Assembly: GCF_000003815.2 (NCBI RefSeq)
Contig: NC_049979.1
Coordinates: 33,999,941 to 34,037,543, forward strand
Direction of reading: 5' to 3'
Source of the DNA: Branchiostoma floridae
Taxonomy: Eukaryota; Chordata; Leptocardii; Amphioxiformes; Branchiostomatidae
Length of the DNA stretch: 37,603 nt
Shown here: one piece after another, positions 1 through 10,445 of the stretch
How positions within the stretch are numbered: position 1 is the stretch's first letter
Layout: each line of letters begins with the position of its first letter
Position numbers and translations under genes: made by a program
The notes under the pieces: generated by a model
What the model was told of the DNA's origin: nothing
What the model saw: the letters and a program-made list of their open reading frames with translations, nothing else
The model's database searches: none

Positions 1-138
1 ACCTGTCCATAGTGGCCACTTTTTGTCGGTCCCTTGGGTATTTTATCTACAAGTTGCCACCTCTATACAGAGGCCACCTGTCTATAGTGGCCAAATTTGT
101 CCGGTCCCTTGAGCGGCCGCTATAGACAGGTTTGACTG
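1..138. mobile_element. Partial pogo/Tigger-like element, right end
   Basis: Ends in CAGGTTTGACTG followed by TA (139-140), matching the 12-bp end of two other copies (16705 and 32244). Internal GGCCAC, CTATAGTGGCC and TCGGTCCCTTGG motifs are shared with the copy at 32244-32728. The left end is outside the window. Confidence 0.65.
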
Positions 139-189
139 TATGTAGTAGCCAGTTGCTCTTGAGAACCCTCCGAGAAGCAATGTTCTTAA

Positions 190-305
190 GGGGGACGAAA
201 AAACTAGTGGGTAAGGGGGGGGGGGGCGAAAACGCTAAAGGGGGGCGAAAATACTAGTGATCTCGCCCCTCCCGGGGGGGGCGAGATCACGGGGGGGCGA
301 GATCG
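190..305 (+). repeat. G-rich low-complexity tract with hairpin
   Basis: Runs of 6-10 G alternate with CGAAAA; a 13-bp perfect inverted pair GTGATCTCGCCCC / GGGGCGAGATCAC spans 257-290. A related GATCTCGCCCCTC lies at about 1862. Confidence 0.75.
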
Positions 306-319
306 CTGTCACACCACCC

Positions 320-712
320 TGTACGCAAACAGGCCTGGTGCCCGTTCCATAAATTTACAATCATAACATACTCTGCACAAATATGCTAAAAGTAAACTGG
401 GATGTTCTGTATACCAAAAGTTACATGAAAAAACGATCGATTGAATCATTGTTTCCCGCGGCCATAACAACCGGACGATACAATGTTGAACAGAAGGAGG
501 GAAATTTGGGCACTTTTTTTTGGTGACCCGCTCAAGTAAGCAGGCCTGGTGCTTGTTCTATGAGTTTATAATGATAATGAATTTGATACCATTCGAAAGG
601 AAATCACACAAGCTTTCTATTGATATATAACACATTGAAATTGATGCAAAAACAACAGAAATATGATCAACCGAAGTTGATATGCCAAACTTTTTGTGCC
701 GAGTTTAGTATA
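320..712 (+). repeat. Dispersed repeat A, copy 1
   Basis: Contains CAGGCCTGGTGC twice (330 and 541), ACATGAAAAAACGATCGATTG, ACAATGTTGAACAGAAG, GGAAATTTGGGCAC, AAAGGAAATCAC and TTTTTGTGCCGAGTTTA. Two more copies lie within the next 3.7 kb. Confidence 0.75.
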
Positions 713-719
713 CGTACAA

Positions 720-1375
720 GGGACAGACACGCACCCAATATGACATAATCGTACCTTGGAAGTCACGGGTGTTTCGTGTGGTCACTGGCACAGAGCTACA
801 CCTAGTAAACCATCGGATATGCAAGAAAGGTCCGCGTGGGAATTTCGCTGAACGTTAACTAGTCAATAAACGGCAGGAGAGTTAGTAACGCTTAAACATA
901 TTCAAAGCGTGTCCTTCTGAAGTGGTTTTATGAATTCAAAGAGTGCAGGAGGAAAAAACAGCCCAAATATAAATCATGACTGGATACATGACAAGAATAT
1001 GAGTGGTAACGTTATATTCTTGTTGATTAACGCCTGCATAAATTTTAAGCGGCACACATGTCAGATGTACGCCGTCTGCCTTTTGCAGGTAAATGTATGT
1101 TGATCATAAAATACTTGTATCTGTCGGGTCATAAAATATCTGACGCCGCGGGTTTCTTCACACGAAGCAAATATTGCGTCGTAATCCAAATACGCACGAC
1201 TTTGGCAAATTCCATTACCGTACGACAATGAATTTTCGTCGTGTGTGTGTGACAAAGGCACGTCTTTGTGCGTGGAGTGTTTGCAGTGGGGACCGACTTC
1301 TTTCCGAGAAAAGATGGCGTCATTTCCTGTCGACCCTGGTATATAACCTCAGTTCACTGGCGGGCACAGTACATG
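720..1375. other. Gene-free stretch
   Basis: No gene, transposon end or strong repeat recognised. Short open frames lack any protein-like signature. A GTACATGTAC palindrome lies at 1370-1379. Confidence 0.5.
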
Positions 1376-1379
1376 TACT

Positions 1380-1620
1380 GTACTCTACCGGCCCCTGATG
1401 GCAGAGCTGATTAAGGTAGGTCAACGTCACATACCAGGGGGCCCAAAATGGACCTTGACCTTTGTCTGTCCAACACCTACCCACATACCAAATACCATCA
1501 TAATCCACCAAGAGGTTCTTGAGGTATGCTGACTACAAAATATCCGGAAATACAAACTGACAGACAGACAGACACACACACCCACACACAGCTGACAGAG
1601 ACACACCCAAAACTTTATCT
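1380..1620 (+). repeat. Dispersed repeat B with CA-rich tail, copy 1
   Basis: Blocks CCAGGGGGCCCAAAATGGAC, CCACATACCAAATACCATCA, AATCCACCAAGAGGTTCTTG and GACAGACAGACACACACACC. The same block order is seen at 15980-16110 and 16180-16400. Confidence 0.6.
1560..1600 (+). repeat. CAGA/CA simple repeat
   Basis: GACAGACAGACAGACACACA tract, part of the tail of dispersed repeat B. Confidence 0.8.
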
Positions 1621-1877
1621 CAGTTTTCTGCCACGTTGCCGATTTTGAAGGTTCCCAAATTTTGCGGCTGCCATGTGTGCAAACACACTCACTCGGGTCG
1701 CTCCTACCCTTGTGTACCAAGTGACCCCCCCCCCTTGGATTACGTCACTAGTTCCCTTAGCCTCTGCCTGTAACCCTATCCCACGTGGGGCCGGTAGAGT
1801 TCTGGCCAATGAAATACCATTTCCGCCCCTATATGCAAAATAGTTATCCTAGTCATCCCCTGATCTCGCCCCTCGGG

Positions 1878-1879
<2 letters not shown>

Positions 1880-1909
<30 letters not shown>

Positions 1910-1910
1910 C
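1880..1910 (+). repeat. (AG)n microsatellite
   Basis: About 14 AG units, followed by GACGGAGGGAGAGA. Confidence 0.9.
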
Positions 1911-1944
1911 GGAGGGAGAGATCATACACTGAGGCCAGGTGCGG

Positions 1945-2345
1945 CTCGGCTTAGCGACGTATCTGTAGTTTGAGATCTTGTAAAAAAGGTGTTAGCGTCC
2001 CGGTATATCTCGTCCTCAAGCGTCTTAAGCCCCACGTAATTCCCATATTGTATTCCCCCGTTATATTTCGTTATACATTCGTTGCCCTGTCGTTTTTCTA
2101 CGTAGTTTGTAAACTTTCTCGCGGTTCAATTTCCGTCGTTTTGGCCCGTTTAAATTCTGCTCTTGCTGCCCTATTGTATTACCGTGTATTCTATAAACTC
2201 TCTTGCGATTAGAATTCCGTTTCTGCCCGTCTAAACTCGTTAAATCACGGGCGACGTAGCTGTAATTTAAGAAAAGCATCCCAGTATCTCTCGTCCCCAA
2301 GCGTCTTTTGGTAAGTCCTATTGTATCCCCCACATTATATTTCGG
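1945..2345 (+). repeat. Degenerate duplicated block
   Basis: GTATATCTCGTCCTCAAGCG (2000) recurs as GTATCTCTCGTCCCCAAGCG (2284), each preceded by GCGACGTA.CTGTA. Inside, GTAAACTTTCTCGCGGTTCA (2109) resembles ATAAACTCTCTTGCGATTAG (2191). Long open frames here on both strands come from the repeat. Confidence 0.55.
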
Positions 2346-2477
2346 CGAAAAAGTTCGTTTGTTACTCTCTATAGCGGTTAGGTTAGGTTAGTTCAATATT
2401 GCCAGTCAAAACGGGTGTATTCGTTGTGCTTGTTGCCCGGTTGTAGTTTTATATTTCCGTATTTGAGTCTCATGTAT

Positions 2478-2568
2478 ATGAGAGAGAGAGGAGAGGAGAG
2501 GAGAGGGAGAGGAGAGGGAGAGGAGAGGGGTAGATATAGATAGATATATGGATGGATGGATAGATAAA
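2478..2568 (+). repeat. Purine-rich GAGAGG and GATA/GATG simple repeats
   Basis: GAGAGAGGAGAGGAGAGG array, then GATAGATATATGGATGGATG. Both frames open on the minus strand by repetition only. Confidence 0.85.
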
Positions 2569-2867
2569 ATGAATATGAGTGAACTTTATTGCACGACATT
2601 TGTACATGATGATTTGACCCCCGTATCCTATCCCATTTTTTGCAACAGCAAGAAGACCACAGAACATCCAATCGCCACTATAAGACATACTGAAGGCGAG
2701 CAGAGACGGAGATAGTTGAGGCGGAGACAACCCTTCTTCAGTTCTTCGACTGTACTGAGACGCACCATGCAAGTCAGGTGAGACTAAGGCATCTTGCGGC
2801 AACAAAAGTGATTCTTTACGGATCCTCTCTCTGCAACCGTGCTCTGGGTTAAAGCCAGGTAAAATTC

Positions 2868-2960
2868 GTCGTACGATCGTCATGCGATCGCAAACTGAGG
2901 GCATTTTTTTGGATAGTCGTGCACGTGTCGCACAAAATTCAGCTGTCTTGTTACATGTGG
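2868..2960 (+). repeat. Dispersed repeat D, copy 1
   Basis: CGTACGATCGTCATGCGATC, GCACAAAATTCAGCTGTC and TTGTTAC also occur, inverted, at 23475-23555 in peroxidase intron 7. Confidence 0.6.
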
Positions 2961-3059
2961 ACCGTCATTCTGTCATTACCTGCATGAAAAATATAACGTT
3001 AGGTATAGTTTTCAGTTTCGTGTTCTGTGCGTTTTGGTGCGTTTCCGGCGATATAAACT

Positions 3060-3440
3060 CGGCACAAAAAGCTTCGCATATCAACTTTGGTATATCATAT
3101 TTCCGTTATTTCTGCATAAATTTCTTTGTATCATATATCAATAGAAGGCTTGTGTGATTCCCTTTCCTATGGAATCAAACTTATTATGATGGTAAACTCA
3201 TGAAACGAGCACCAGGCTTGCTGACGTGAGTGGATCACCAACTGGGTGCCCAAATCTCCCCGCTTCTGTTCAACACAGTATCGTCCGGCTGTTATGGCCG
3301 CGGGCGACAATGATTCAATCAATGCTTTTTTTTCGTAATGTTTCGTATACAGAACATCCAAGTTTATTTTTAGCATATTTGAGTATTGTATTCTATGATT
3401 GTAAGTTTATGGAACGAGCACGAGGCCTGCTTACGTACAG
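3060..3440 (-). repeat. Dispersed repeat A, copy 2 (inverted)
   Basis: The complement carries the same ordered blocks as copy 1: GCAGGCCTCGTGCTCGTTCC, TGTTCTGTATACGAAAC, GAACAGAAGCGGGGAGATTT, CACTCACGTCAGCAAGC and CTTTTTGTGCCGAGTTTA. Confidence 0.72.
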
Positions 3441-3444
3441 TGGT

Positions 3445-4009
3445 TCACAAAAATAACGTGTCAAAATTACCCTTCTAAAGTCAAAAACTCCATTCAGCTC
3501 ATTTTCTTCCGTCAGTATTGACTTGTGAATGAAGGTAAGTTGAATAAACAGGACATGTCAATCAAAGTCATGGTTACTCTTTACTCAAGCAAACAATTTG
3601 ATTCAAGAGCTGATCGATCGAGTGCTAGCCATAAGCCATAGGAAGGCTATTCCATCCTACGACTGTACTCCAGCATCCAGAAGTAGCCTGCACCGGTCCT
3701 TGCTCTGTGCGGACTGGTGTTGTATATACATGTATGTAATCATTGCAGAATGGCATTTGGTCCAATATTGAAAAGGTATGATATTGAGACTAGACGGAGG
3801 ATGGTGCCCCTATATCCCAGCACAGTGAAGCTGCCTGGAATGATGACGAGTATTGTATTTTCAATGGGGGTTATACCGTCCCCCACCATGACGCTGCCTC
3901 CATCACCAAACGATGAAAGTTACTCTTGCCGTGTCAGCGTGCGGTTTTCCTTGGAGCCTCCACGCTTTAATTCGAGCATCTAACTGCCGAAATGGCAGAT
4001 AAACTTTAC
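3445..4009. other. Gene-free stretch
   Basis: Nothing recognised between repeat A copies 2 and 3. The small open frame near 3717-3983 has no family signature. Confidence 0.5.
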
Positions 4010-4345
4010 TCAAATGCGCTAAAACAAACTTGTATGTTCTGTATACCAAACGTGACGTGAAAATATGATTGATTGCATCACTGATATTGCACCAATACCA
4101 GCATGACCATACAATGTTGAACAGAAGCAGGGAAATTTGGGCACTTTTTTTCGTGACCCACTCACGTAAAGCAGGCCTGGTGCTCATGATCATTTCATGA
4201 GATTACAATCAAAATATGCTTGATACCATAGGAAAGGAAATCACAAAGTTTTCTATTGATATATAATACATTGAAATTTATGCAGAAATGTCGGAAATAT
4301 GATATACCAAAGTTGATATGCGAAACTTTTTATGCCGAGTTTATT
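4010..4345 (+). repeat. Dispersed repeat A, copy 3
   Basis: Blocks TGTTCTGTATACCAAACG, ACAATGTTGAACAGAAG, GGGAAATTTGGGCAC, CACTCACGTAAAGCAGGCCT, GGAAAGGAAATCACA and TTTTTATGCCGAGTTTA in the same order as copy 1. It ends 35 bp before the retrotransposon 3' tail. Confidence 0.75.
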
Positions 4346-4379
4346 TCCAGTTCGCAGCGTGGTATTGTGATGATATTTA

Positions 4380-4445
4380 ATGACAATGACAATGACAATG
4401 AAGTTTATTGCATATTCATGCCCCATTGGGGCTAAATGCAGTCAG
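4380..4445 (-). other. LINE 3' end: hairpin, AATAAA and (CATTGT)n tail
   Basis: On the minus strand: GCCCCATTGGGGC (5-bp perfect arms), then AATAAA, then about 3.5 copies of a CATTGT hexamer instead of poly(A). Short microsatellite tails with a nearby hairpin are characteristic of CR1/L2 elements, where the RT recognises the 3' UTR structure. Confidence 0.8.
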
Positions 4446-4532
4446 ATTGGTATAAAGGGAGTAAACGGAAAACTATACATATACTACAAAGTACGTGCTT
4501 CTTCTCTCTTCTTAAAGCATGTGTAGATAAAC

Positions 4533-5614
4533 TTACAGTTTTTCCAGTATATCGTAGTTAGATGATGACATAAAGTATTTGAGCATATCTTCCTTCGTTA
4601 GGGTGCGCATATTTTTATCCACATGTGTAGCATTAACGAATGCGTTGCGCAGATCATTGTACAGCGAACACTCAAGGACAAAGTGTACTTCGTTTTCTAC
4701 ATACATGAGACTCTTATCGCAAAATATACATAGTCTATCATCAGGAGGAGTTCGGTTATATCTACCAGCTTCAATTTCCAGTGGGTGATCGCTGATCCTT
4801 AGTTTGGCCATTGCTCGGTGATAGCTAAAATTTGCTATATCCAGGTATTTTTCTCTTTCATACGAGCGCTTAAATTTCTGTAAGTTCTTAACTTATTTCC
4901 TTGATTTTCCTTCGTGCCAGGAGAGTTAAGATCTGAGTAGAAGTTTTGAACAAAGTTGTCTTTTAGTCTTTGTTTTACTTCAGCCTGAGCGAATGATGTG
5001 TTGCGATCACTGTTAAGCAATAGGTAGGCAAAACCTGACTCCTCCAGGATTTTACTAACATTGGATAGCCAGCATGGTATGTTACGTTTATGTAGGTCCT
5101 GTTGTACACGGAGAGCTTCAAATTGTATGCTACTTGTTGGTACTTCTTTAACTAATCTTTTGTAATACGAATACAATCCTGTATACACTTCGATCCACAG
5201 GGGGTACCTTACAAGTTCTGCCCTTGTTGCAAGGTTACTCGCATTTTTTCTTACGCCTAATATTGATTTGCAAAACTTAAGATGAAGTTGTTCAATGGGA
5301 GACTTGTCATTTAATCCCTTCTTGCCCCATACCTCTGCACCGTAAGTTAATATTGGAACTACACAGGCATCAAATAGTTTACAATACACTGACACTGAAG
5401 GATTGCTGTCACCCAGGGTTGTTTTGATGCTGAACAAAGCCCTGGCAGCCTTTTTTTGCAGTGCTTTCATTGCTGTGGTGAAATTGCACCCGGCTGTATA
5501 AACACCACCCCTAAATAACAGTAGGAGGAAACTATTTCTATGTCTTTGTTGAGTAAATGGAATTTGAGATTTGGAAACATATGCCCCTTTTTGTTAAATA
5601 CAATTATTTTTGTC
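4533..5614 (-). pseudogene. Retrotransposon ORF2, thumb and C-terminal domain
   Basis: Contains KLSVNLNKTKIIVFNKKG, then (after a shift at a GGGG run near 5505-5512) AMKALQKKAARALFSIK, ILTYGAEVWGKKG, LKFCKSILGVRKNASN, and after another shift near 4835-4855 KLRISDHPLEIEAGRY and RLCIFCDKSL...HFVLECSLY. The Cys/His pattern of the last part is the usual C-terminal zinc-binding tail of this LINE group. Stop at 4533. At least three frameshifts. Confidence 0.85.
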
Positions 5615-6986
5615 TTATTTAGGTTCACTGATAATTTCCATATATTGCAGTAGCGATAGAGTATTTATTGCATTTTGAAGGCCATTTTGGCTAGTTGATA
5701 GCAGAACGAGGTCGTCTGCATACAATAGACTTGATAGGCTAGATGTATTCAACAGAGGTGCATCAAAATCTCCCGCATTCAGTTCGCATACCAAGTCACT
5801 TACATACAGGTTAAACAGCGAAGGGCTTAGAACGCAACCCTGCCTAACTCCTATCTCGACAGGGAACTTTTCACTCAATCCTATCTTGGTTTTAACACTC
5901 GCTACGGATTGACTGTATAAGCTTTTTATCACTTCAAAAAATCTGCCGGAAATGCCTTTTGATAGAATTTTGAATAGAAGGCCCTCATGCCAAATTGAAT
6001 CAAATGCTTTTGATAGATCCACGAAGCAGGCAAATAGTTGTTTTCTTGATTGTGTGTATTTGGATATTAGGGTTTTCAGGACAAATATATTGTCTGATGT
6101 TCTGTAGTTTTTCCTGAATCCAGCTTGGTTAGGTTTGAGTATTTCGTTTTCCTCAAGAAAAGAGGAGATTCTTCTGTTGAGTATAGATGTAAATAGTTTT
6201 CCGAGACAACTAGAAATAGAGATGCCGCGGTAGTTGTTAGTGTCGTACTTTCTTCCTGATTTGAATATGGGTACTATGTAGCTTTTTGACCAGGTTTGGG
6301 GGAATGTCCCACTTGAAAAAATGCGATTAAATAACTTAACAAGAGGTCGTAATAGTATGTAGTGTCCTGCTTTCAGCATTTCGTTATTTATCATGTCCTC
6401 GCCGCTCGCCTTTTTATTTTTGAGAGCCATTATTGAACAACTTATTTCTGACTCTGTGATTGGGTAATCTATAGGCCCTTGCTTGGTGTTGCGTCCATCT
6501 AATACCTTTAGTTTGTCTATAATCTTCTTCTCAAATGCGGTGTCAAAATTCTGTTTCTCAATCCTACGTTTCTCATGCAACGCTTTGACATGATTTACCC
6601 AGGAGTCGGGTGGGATTTCTTCTTTGGGAGTGGTGTTCGTGTTCTTTAGTTGTTTGAGCAGATTCCAAAAGGCGGTTGGATTACTTTCCTGAAGATTTTG
6701 AAGTTGCATTAAACAGTCAGTTTCATAGTCTTTTTGTGCTTTCGTATTAGTTTGTTGTATTCTTTGTTCTTCAGAAAATAGCTACCTCTAATAAAGGGGT
6801 TCTTTAGGTTTCGTTGCAATAAATATTGTATATTTCGGAGCTCAAGCCGGGCCTCATAGCAGTTTTTGTTGAACCACTTTTTATTCATTCTGAATGTTTT
6901 TCGTTTCTTGTTATGTTTTACCTGAAGTGACATATTACCTACTATTTTAAGAATTTCTTGGAATTTGTAGACTTCTTTCTCAATGT
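5615..6986 (-). pseudogene. Retrotransposon ORF2, connector and reverse transcriptase
   Basis: The connector (6709-6986) contains KKWFNKNCYEARLELRN, then a frame break at a T5 run (6731-6735). The 364-codon RT frame 5615-6709 has IVPIFKSGRKYDTNNYRGIS, NQAGFRKNYRTSDNIF, motif A FACFVDLSKAFDSIWH, motif B GVRQGCVLSPSLFNLY and motif C LLYADDLVLLS. All catalytic Asp are present. The frame breaks after LSLLQYM at about 5640, with the WKLSVNLNKTKIIVFNK continuation in another frame, probably from a short deletion. The fingers-palm core is intact over more than 1 kb. Confidence 0.93.
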
Positions 6987-8398
6987 CTAATTCTGGGGGG
7001 TTTTGAGTTGGTAATTAGAATTTTCAAGTTTGTGCAATATAGCATGGCTGCGTAAAGCATTTGTAAACTTTTCGCGAGAGTCCGGTCCCCAGACAAACTT
7101 GTCTGGGAAAGGCCTCGCGTTAGTTTTTGCTTTTGTTGTTATTTCGTTTTGGGGTTCATGGATAAGTGTTTTAAGATTTAGCGAGATCATGCAATGGTCA
7201 GAAAAATCTGTTAATGGGTGTACTTTACAGATATTAATGTTGTGGAAGAGGTTACTGCTAGCTATGGCATAGTCCACCGTGCTACAGCCATTTGGCTGGT
7301 AGCATGTGATTCGGCCGCTTAGATCTCCTAGGACTCTCCCATTTAGAATTCGTAAGTCGGACTGGCAGCATAAATCGATCAGATCTTTCCCGAAAGTGTT
7401 GGGCGAGTTTTTATCGGAAAAGTTTCTGGGGATGTCAAGATTTTGAAGGAGTTGTTGTGGTTCAAATTCAGAATCGATTGGGGCTTCGTCAGAGAAATCT
7501 TTTAGGGAGCCTAATCGGCTATTAAAATCCCCACCGAGAATCACATAACCTCTGGACGTGAAACGCGCCACGTCCTGTTCTAATATAACGTTATCAAAGA
7601 TAGACTCCAGAGTCCTCCTCAGAGGATGGAATAACGGAGGCCCTCCACTATACTCCTAGCCCAGCTCCACTATACTACTTTTGAAATTTAGTGGGTTTCT
7701 TGCCTATTTTCTTGGTTAGTTTTGCTAAAATTAATGAAAATTCACAGATTTTTGTGCCCAGTGGCATCACTTTTCCAGTGGACATTGTCTGCAAAAACTT
7801 GTGAATGGGTGATGATCAAAACAATAGTCATTTTGCCACTTCACAACAAAGGAATAACTATAATATATTATACTTGCAGTATTTGACACCCTTGGTCATT
7901 GCAAAATAAACCCATTTTCATGAAAGTGCAGCGCGTTGGTTCGGGTTATTTTTGCCAGCCCCTCCACTATACTAAAAGATTCTGGGGAGAACCCTGGACT
8001 CTTTGGCCCTTTTGTGGACCGAAGAGTGTATAGGGCTGACATAGGCACTACATATGAATACATCTCTGGGCAGGCCAAACAATTCCTTTGCTACACGGAT
8101 CCAAAGAATATCCTTGCACTCCGAAGTGCTAGTCTCTCTCTTTATAAATTTTGCTAATTCGTTTCTGAAATAAAAAAATAACTCCGCCTGAATTCCGCCT
8201 GGCTTTAGTCTGTTTTTTCCTGAGAGATAAAAAGTGTTGATAATTTGGTAGGTCAATTTCTGATGTTTCGCCACTCCATGTTTCGAGGAGAGAGAATAGA
8301 TGCAATTGTTCTAAACTACGTCTAAAGCTATCTTTTTCAAGTTTCTTTCCCAAACCATGTACATTCCAAAATCCAATGGATATGGAGTTTGGGGACAT
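6987..8398 (-). pseudogene. Retrotransposon ORF2, APE-type endonuclease domain (broken)
   Basis: Starts MSPNSISIGFWNVHGLGKK, the usual N-terminal beta-strand and Asn motif of an APE-like endonuclease. Further motifs: LLETWSG (catalytic Glu), ICSAYVSP, VILGGDFNSRLG, STVDYAIAS and TDFSDHCMISL (Asp-His). Two frame breaks lie in homopolymers: A7 at 8172-8178 and G6 at 6995-7000 (plus-strand bases). A 389-bp transposon (7608-7996) separates KRAKES from IFDNVILEQDVARF. Removing 394 bp puts the two flanks in the same frame. The domain would nick target DNA for target-primed reverse transcription; this copy cannot encode it intact. Confidence 0.9.
7608..7996. mobile_element. 389-bp non-autonomous DNA transposon inside LINE ORF2
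   Basis: Imperfect 16-bp terminal inverted repeats: CAGAGTCCTCCTCAGA at 7608 and the complement of CAGGGTTCTCCCCAGA at 7981-7996 (13/16 match). Flanked by GACTC at 7603-7607 and 7997-8001, a 5-bp target duplication. Inside are three CTCCACTATACT motifs. It has no coding capacity. Excision of element plus one duplication (394 bp) rejoins the endonuclease frame, which fixes both boundaries. CAG..CTG ends recall hAT elements, but those usually make 8-bp duplications. Confidence 0.88.
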
Positions 8399-8760
8399 TT
8401 GTAATCTTCACACTATTATGAAATGATCCCTGCTTTTACGATAAAAGTGCACTCTATCAAATCATATCACTCTAACAAAACTCTAACTATTGTAAGACGT
8501 ACTTGGCATTTCTCACTAAAACTACAACTATCCCCCGAATATTTACCTTACATAGCATTAAGTATAAGTTGCTACTTTAGCTTAGCATAAGTTTGGTATT
8601 CTATATTCTAAGTATATGTTAGTCTTATGTACTCTTGCTTGACCTAAATTTACAATTTTGCTACTCAGTCTGCCATTAGCAAACTGTCAACACTCAACTT
8701 AATTAATCGGGATGGACTACACGATATCACATATGTATTGGTACATAGCTTACTCTTACG
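8399..8760 (-). other. ORF1-ORF2 spacer of the retrotransposon
   Basis: AT-rich, with no open frame and no conserved motif seen. It lies between the ORF1 stop and the ORF2 ATG. ORF2 of CR1/L2 elements is normally translated separately, by reinitiation or internal entry; the sequence does not show which. Confidence 0.5.
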
Positions 8761-8995
8761 TCAGTATCCAACGAAGCCGTAGTCTTGACGCCACGGGAAG
8801 TCTCGGCATGGCTCCGGCTGGAACCAAGTACGGAGTCCGCTCGGGTCTTCCCTGAACCAGTTCATGTGCAGGTCCTGATAGTCGATCGCGGAATGACGGG
8901 AAAGGTGGGAAAGGTTCACGTCGCCATCCGTTGATCATCTCTTTCTCTGGATCCCATCGCTGCATATCCCTGCCGAGTTGTGGCCGTGGCGGATG
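8761..8995 (-). pseudogene. Retrotransposon ORF1, part 4: C-terminal tail
   Basis: After the in-frame TAA the sequence still reads as protein: MQRWDPEKEMINGW in the old frame, then after a frameshift near 8925-8940 HSAIDYQDLHMNWFREDP, TWFQPEPCRDFPWRQDYGFV and TGA at 8761. The aromatic-rich composition and absence of low complexity suggest real former coding sequence. No family recognised. Confidence 0.45.
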
Positions 8996-9967
8996 TTACC
9001 TTCTCGCGTTCTGGTTCACGCCTCTGTTGCCTGCGTGGTCCTTGTTTCGAGGGTCCAGTGGCGCTGTGGGACGAGCGCTCTCCCACTCACTTGGTCTCCG
9101 CGGTTCGGAAGTCCGATCACGGTTCCAGGGTTCCCCACTTGTGCCTGGGGGCGCTGTTTGAGCATGGCGGCCGTTCCAGGGTTCCCTGAACTTTTGCGGG
9201 GGCGGTGTTTGGGCCTGGTGGTCTTTGTTTGGTTCCCTGTCCCGTTGCGGGGACGTTTTCTGAGCGGAGTGACCGATCCATGGTTCGCTGCTCACCTGTA
9301 CGGGTGGAGCTTGACGGGAAACTGGGTTGGGAGTGTTTCCCATCTGTTGTGGGATGTTGTTTCTCCCTCTCCTCCCTCTGCTGTATGTTCTCAAACCCAC
9401 TGTGGGGTGGATGGCCGATTTCAAGTTAGCGGCTAGTACCTTCAATCCGCCCCTGTTGAGGTGGCAGCCGTCGTCCTTGAACAGAGTATGTCTAATTGTT
9501 CCGTTTACCTCAAGGCTGCTGTTGTCGGCCATGCTAACATATGAGGTTTCTTGGTTTAGGGTGTACAGGAAGGTGTTAACGTCGGTTATGGTTTTCATCA
9601 GGTGACGATCGTTTCTTGGTGGTACGGTGGATAAAACGATGGCGGCATTTGGGAACTTGTCGTGAGTAGTCACAACAAGTCGCCTCATGTTCTCAGTGAC
9701 ACCATTTGCAGCCCGTTCTTGCTTGATATTATTGGTGCCTACATGGTACACAATGCACTTGGGGTTGGAGAAGGAAGTGGTCTGTATGGTGTCTATGGCT
9801 TCAGGGATAGTCATCGCCAGTTCGTTGTGGACTTTCCGGTCTGGGTAGAGAATACTTGGCACTATGCCCCTGGTATTCGAATCACCAATGACAACAATTT
9901 CTGCTTGTAGTTTGTTGTCATCAGCTCTGCCGGACTCACTGTGACTGACTGCTACCGCGAATAGCCT
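8996..9967 (-). pseudogene. Retrotransposon ORF1, part 3: SGNH esterase and repeat tail
   Basis: SGNH/GDSL hydrolase module. Block I IVVIGDSNTRG carries the nucleophile Ser (about 9880), block III is YHVGTNN, and block V is DDGCHLNRGG with the catalytic Asp/His. It is complete by motif. Such esterases are known in ORF1 of CR1/L2 elements (for example zebrafish ZfL2-1), where they are thought to act on lipids or esters. After it comes a Pro/Trp-rich tail made of about 17-residue repeats (EPWN..HAQT.PP; 51-bp DNA period at about 9120-9290). A TAA at 8996-8998 interrupts the frame; the same frame continues to about 8940. Confidence 0.85.
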
Positions 9968-10445
9968 TTAACGCACTTGCGATCTGTTCTGTGCCTGTTG
10001 TGTCGTCCGATAAAACCTCGAATCTGTTTCTAGTGGGGATGGTGGGCACGGCTGCAGCGGTGTTGTTTGATGACTCATGTTGTCTTGTTGAGGGAGCTGT
10101 TTTTGGAGGGGTGTCCGTTTGACTCATGGTGCGGTCCCCGCTTTTTGTGGTGTTCTGTTCCAAGAGCATCATTCTGTTTCGTAGGTTTTTGTTCTCTGCT
10201 TCCAGTGCATTGACGCGTCTTTTCAGTGCTTCATTGTCGCTTGCTTTTGCCATTTTCTCGGCGGGAGCGTCCTTTGTTTTTGACAATAGAGTTTCCAGGT
10301 GGGAGATGCGCGACGACAAGGTGTCAATCAGCGAGATGCGCGCAGACAATGCGTCAAACTTCTCGTTTTCATGAACGATTCTGTTTGTCAGAATAGCCTC
10401 CAGCTTATCTACACTACATTGGAGCATAGAAAGTCTATCGTTGTT
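9936..10445 (-). pseudogene. Retrotransposon ORF1, part 2: coiled coils
   Basis: Continuation of ORF1 in a frame shifted by -1 relative to part 1. Two heptad stretches are visible: ARISLIDTLSSRISHLETLL and NEALKRRVNALEAENKNLRN, consistent with oligomerisation of the ORF1 protein as in other LINEs. Between them and the esterase lies a Ser/Thr/Pro linker and the motif RNRFEVLSDD. Ends with a stop, but the esterase frame overlaps by about 30 nt (open from 9967), so one compensating +1 shift restores the original frame. Confidence 0.8.

Noticed and set aside
2061-2333. Open frames on both strands, 80-90 codons
   Set aside because: They lie on a degenerate duplicated block and show no protein family signature.
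2385-2398. GGTTAGGTTAGG, telomere-like
   Set aside because: Only about two units; too short to be telomeric.
8978-9436. 152-codon plus-strand open frame
   Set aside because: It is the antisense of the LINE ORF1 repeat tail, which has the better protein evidence.
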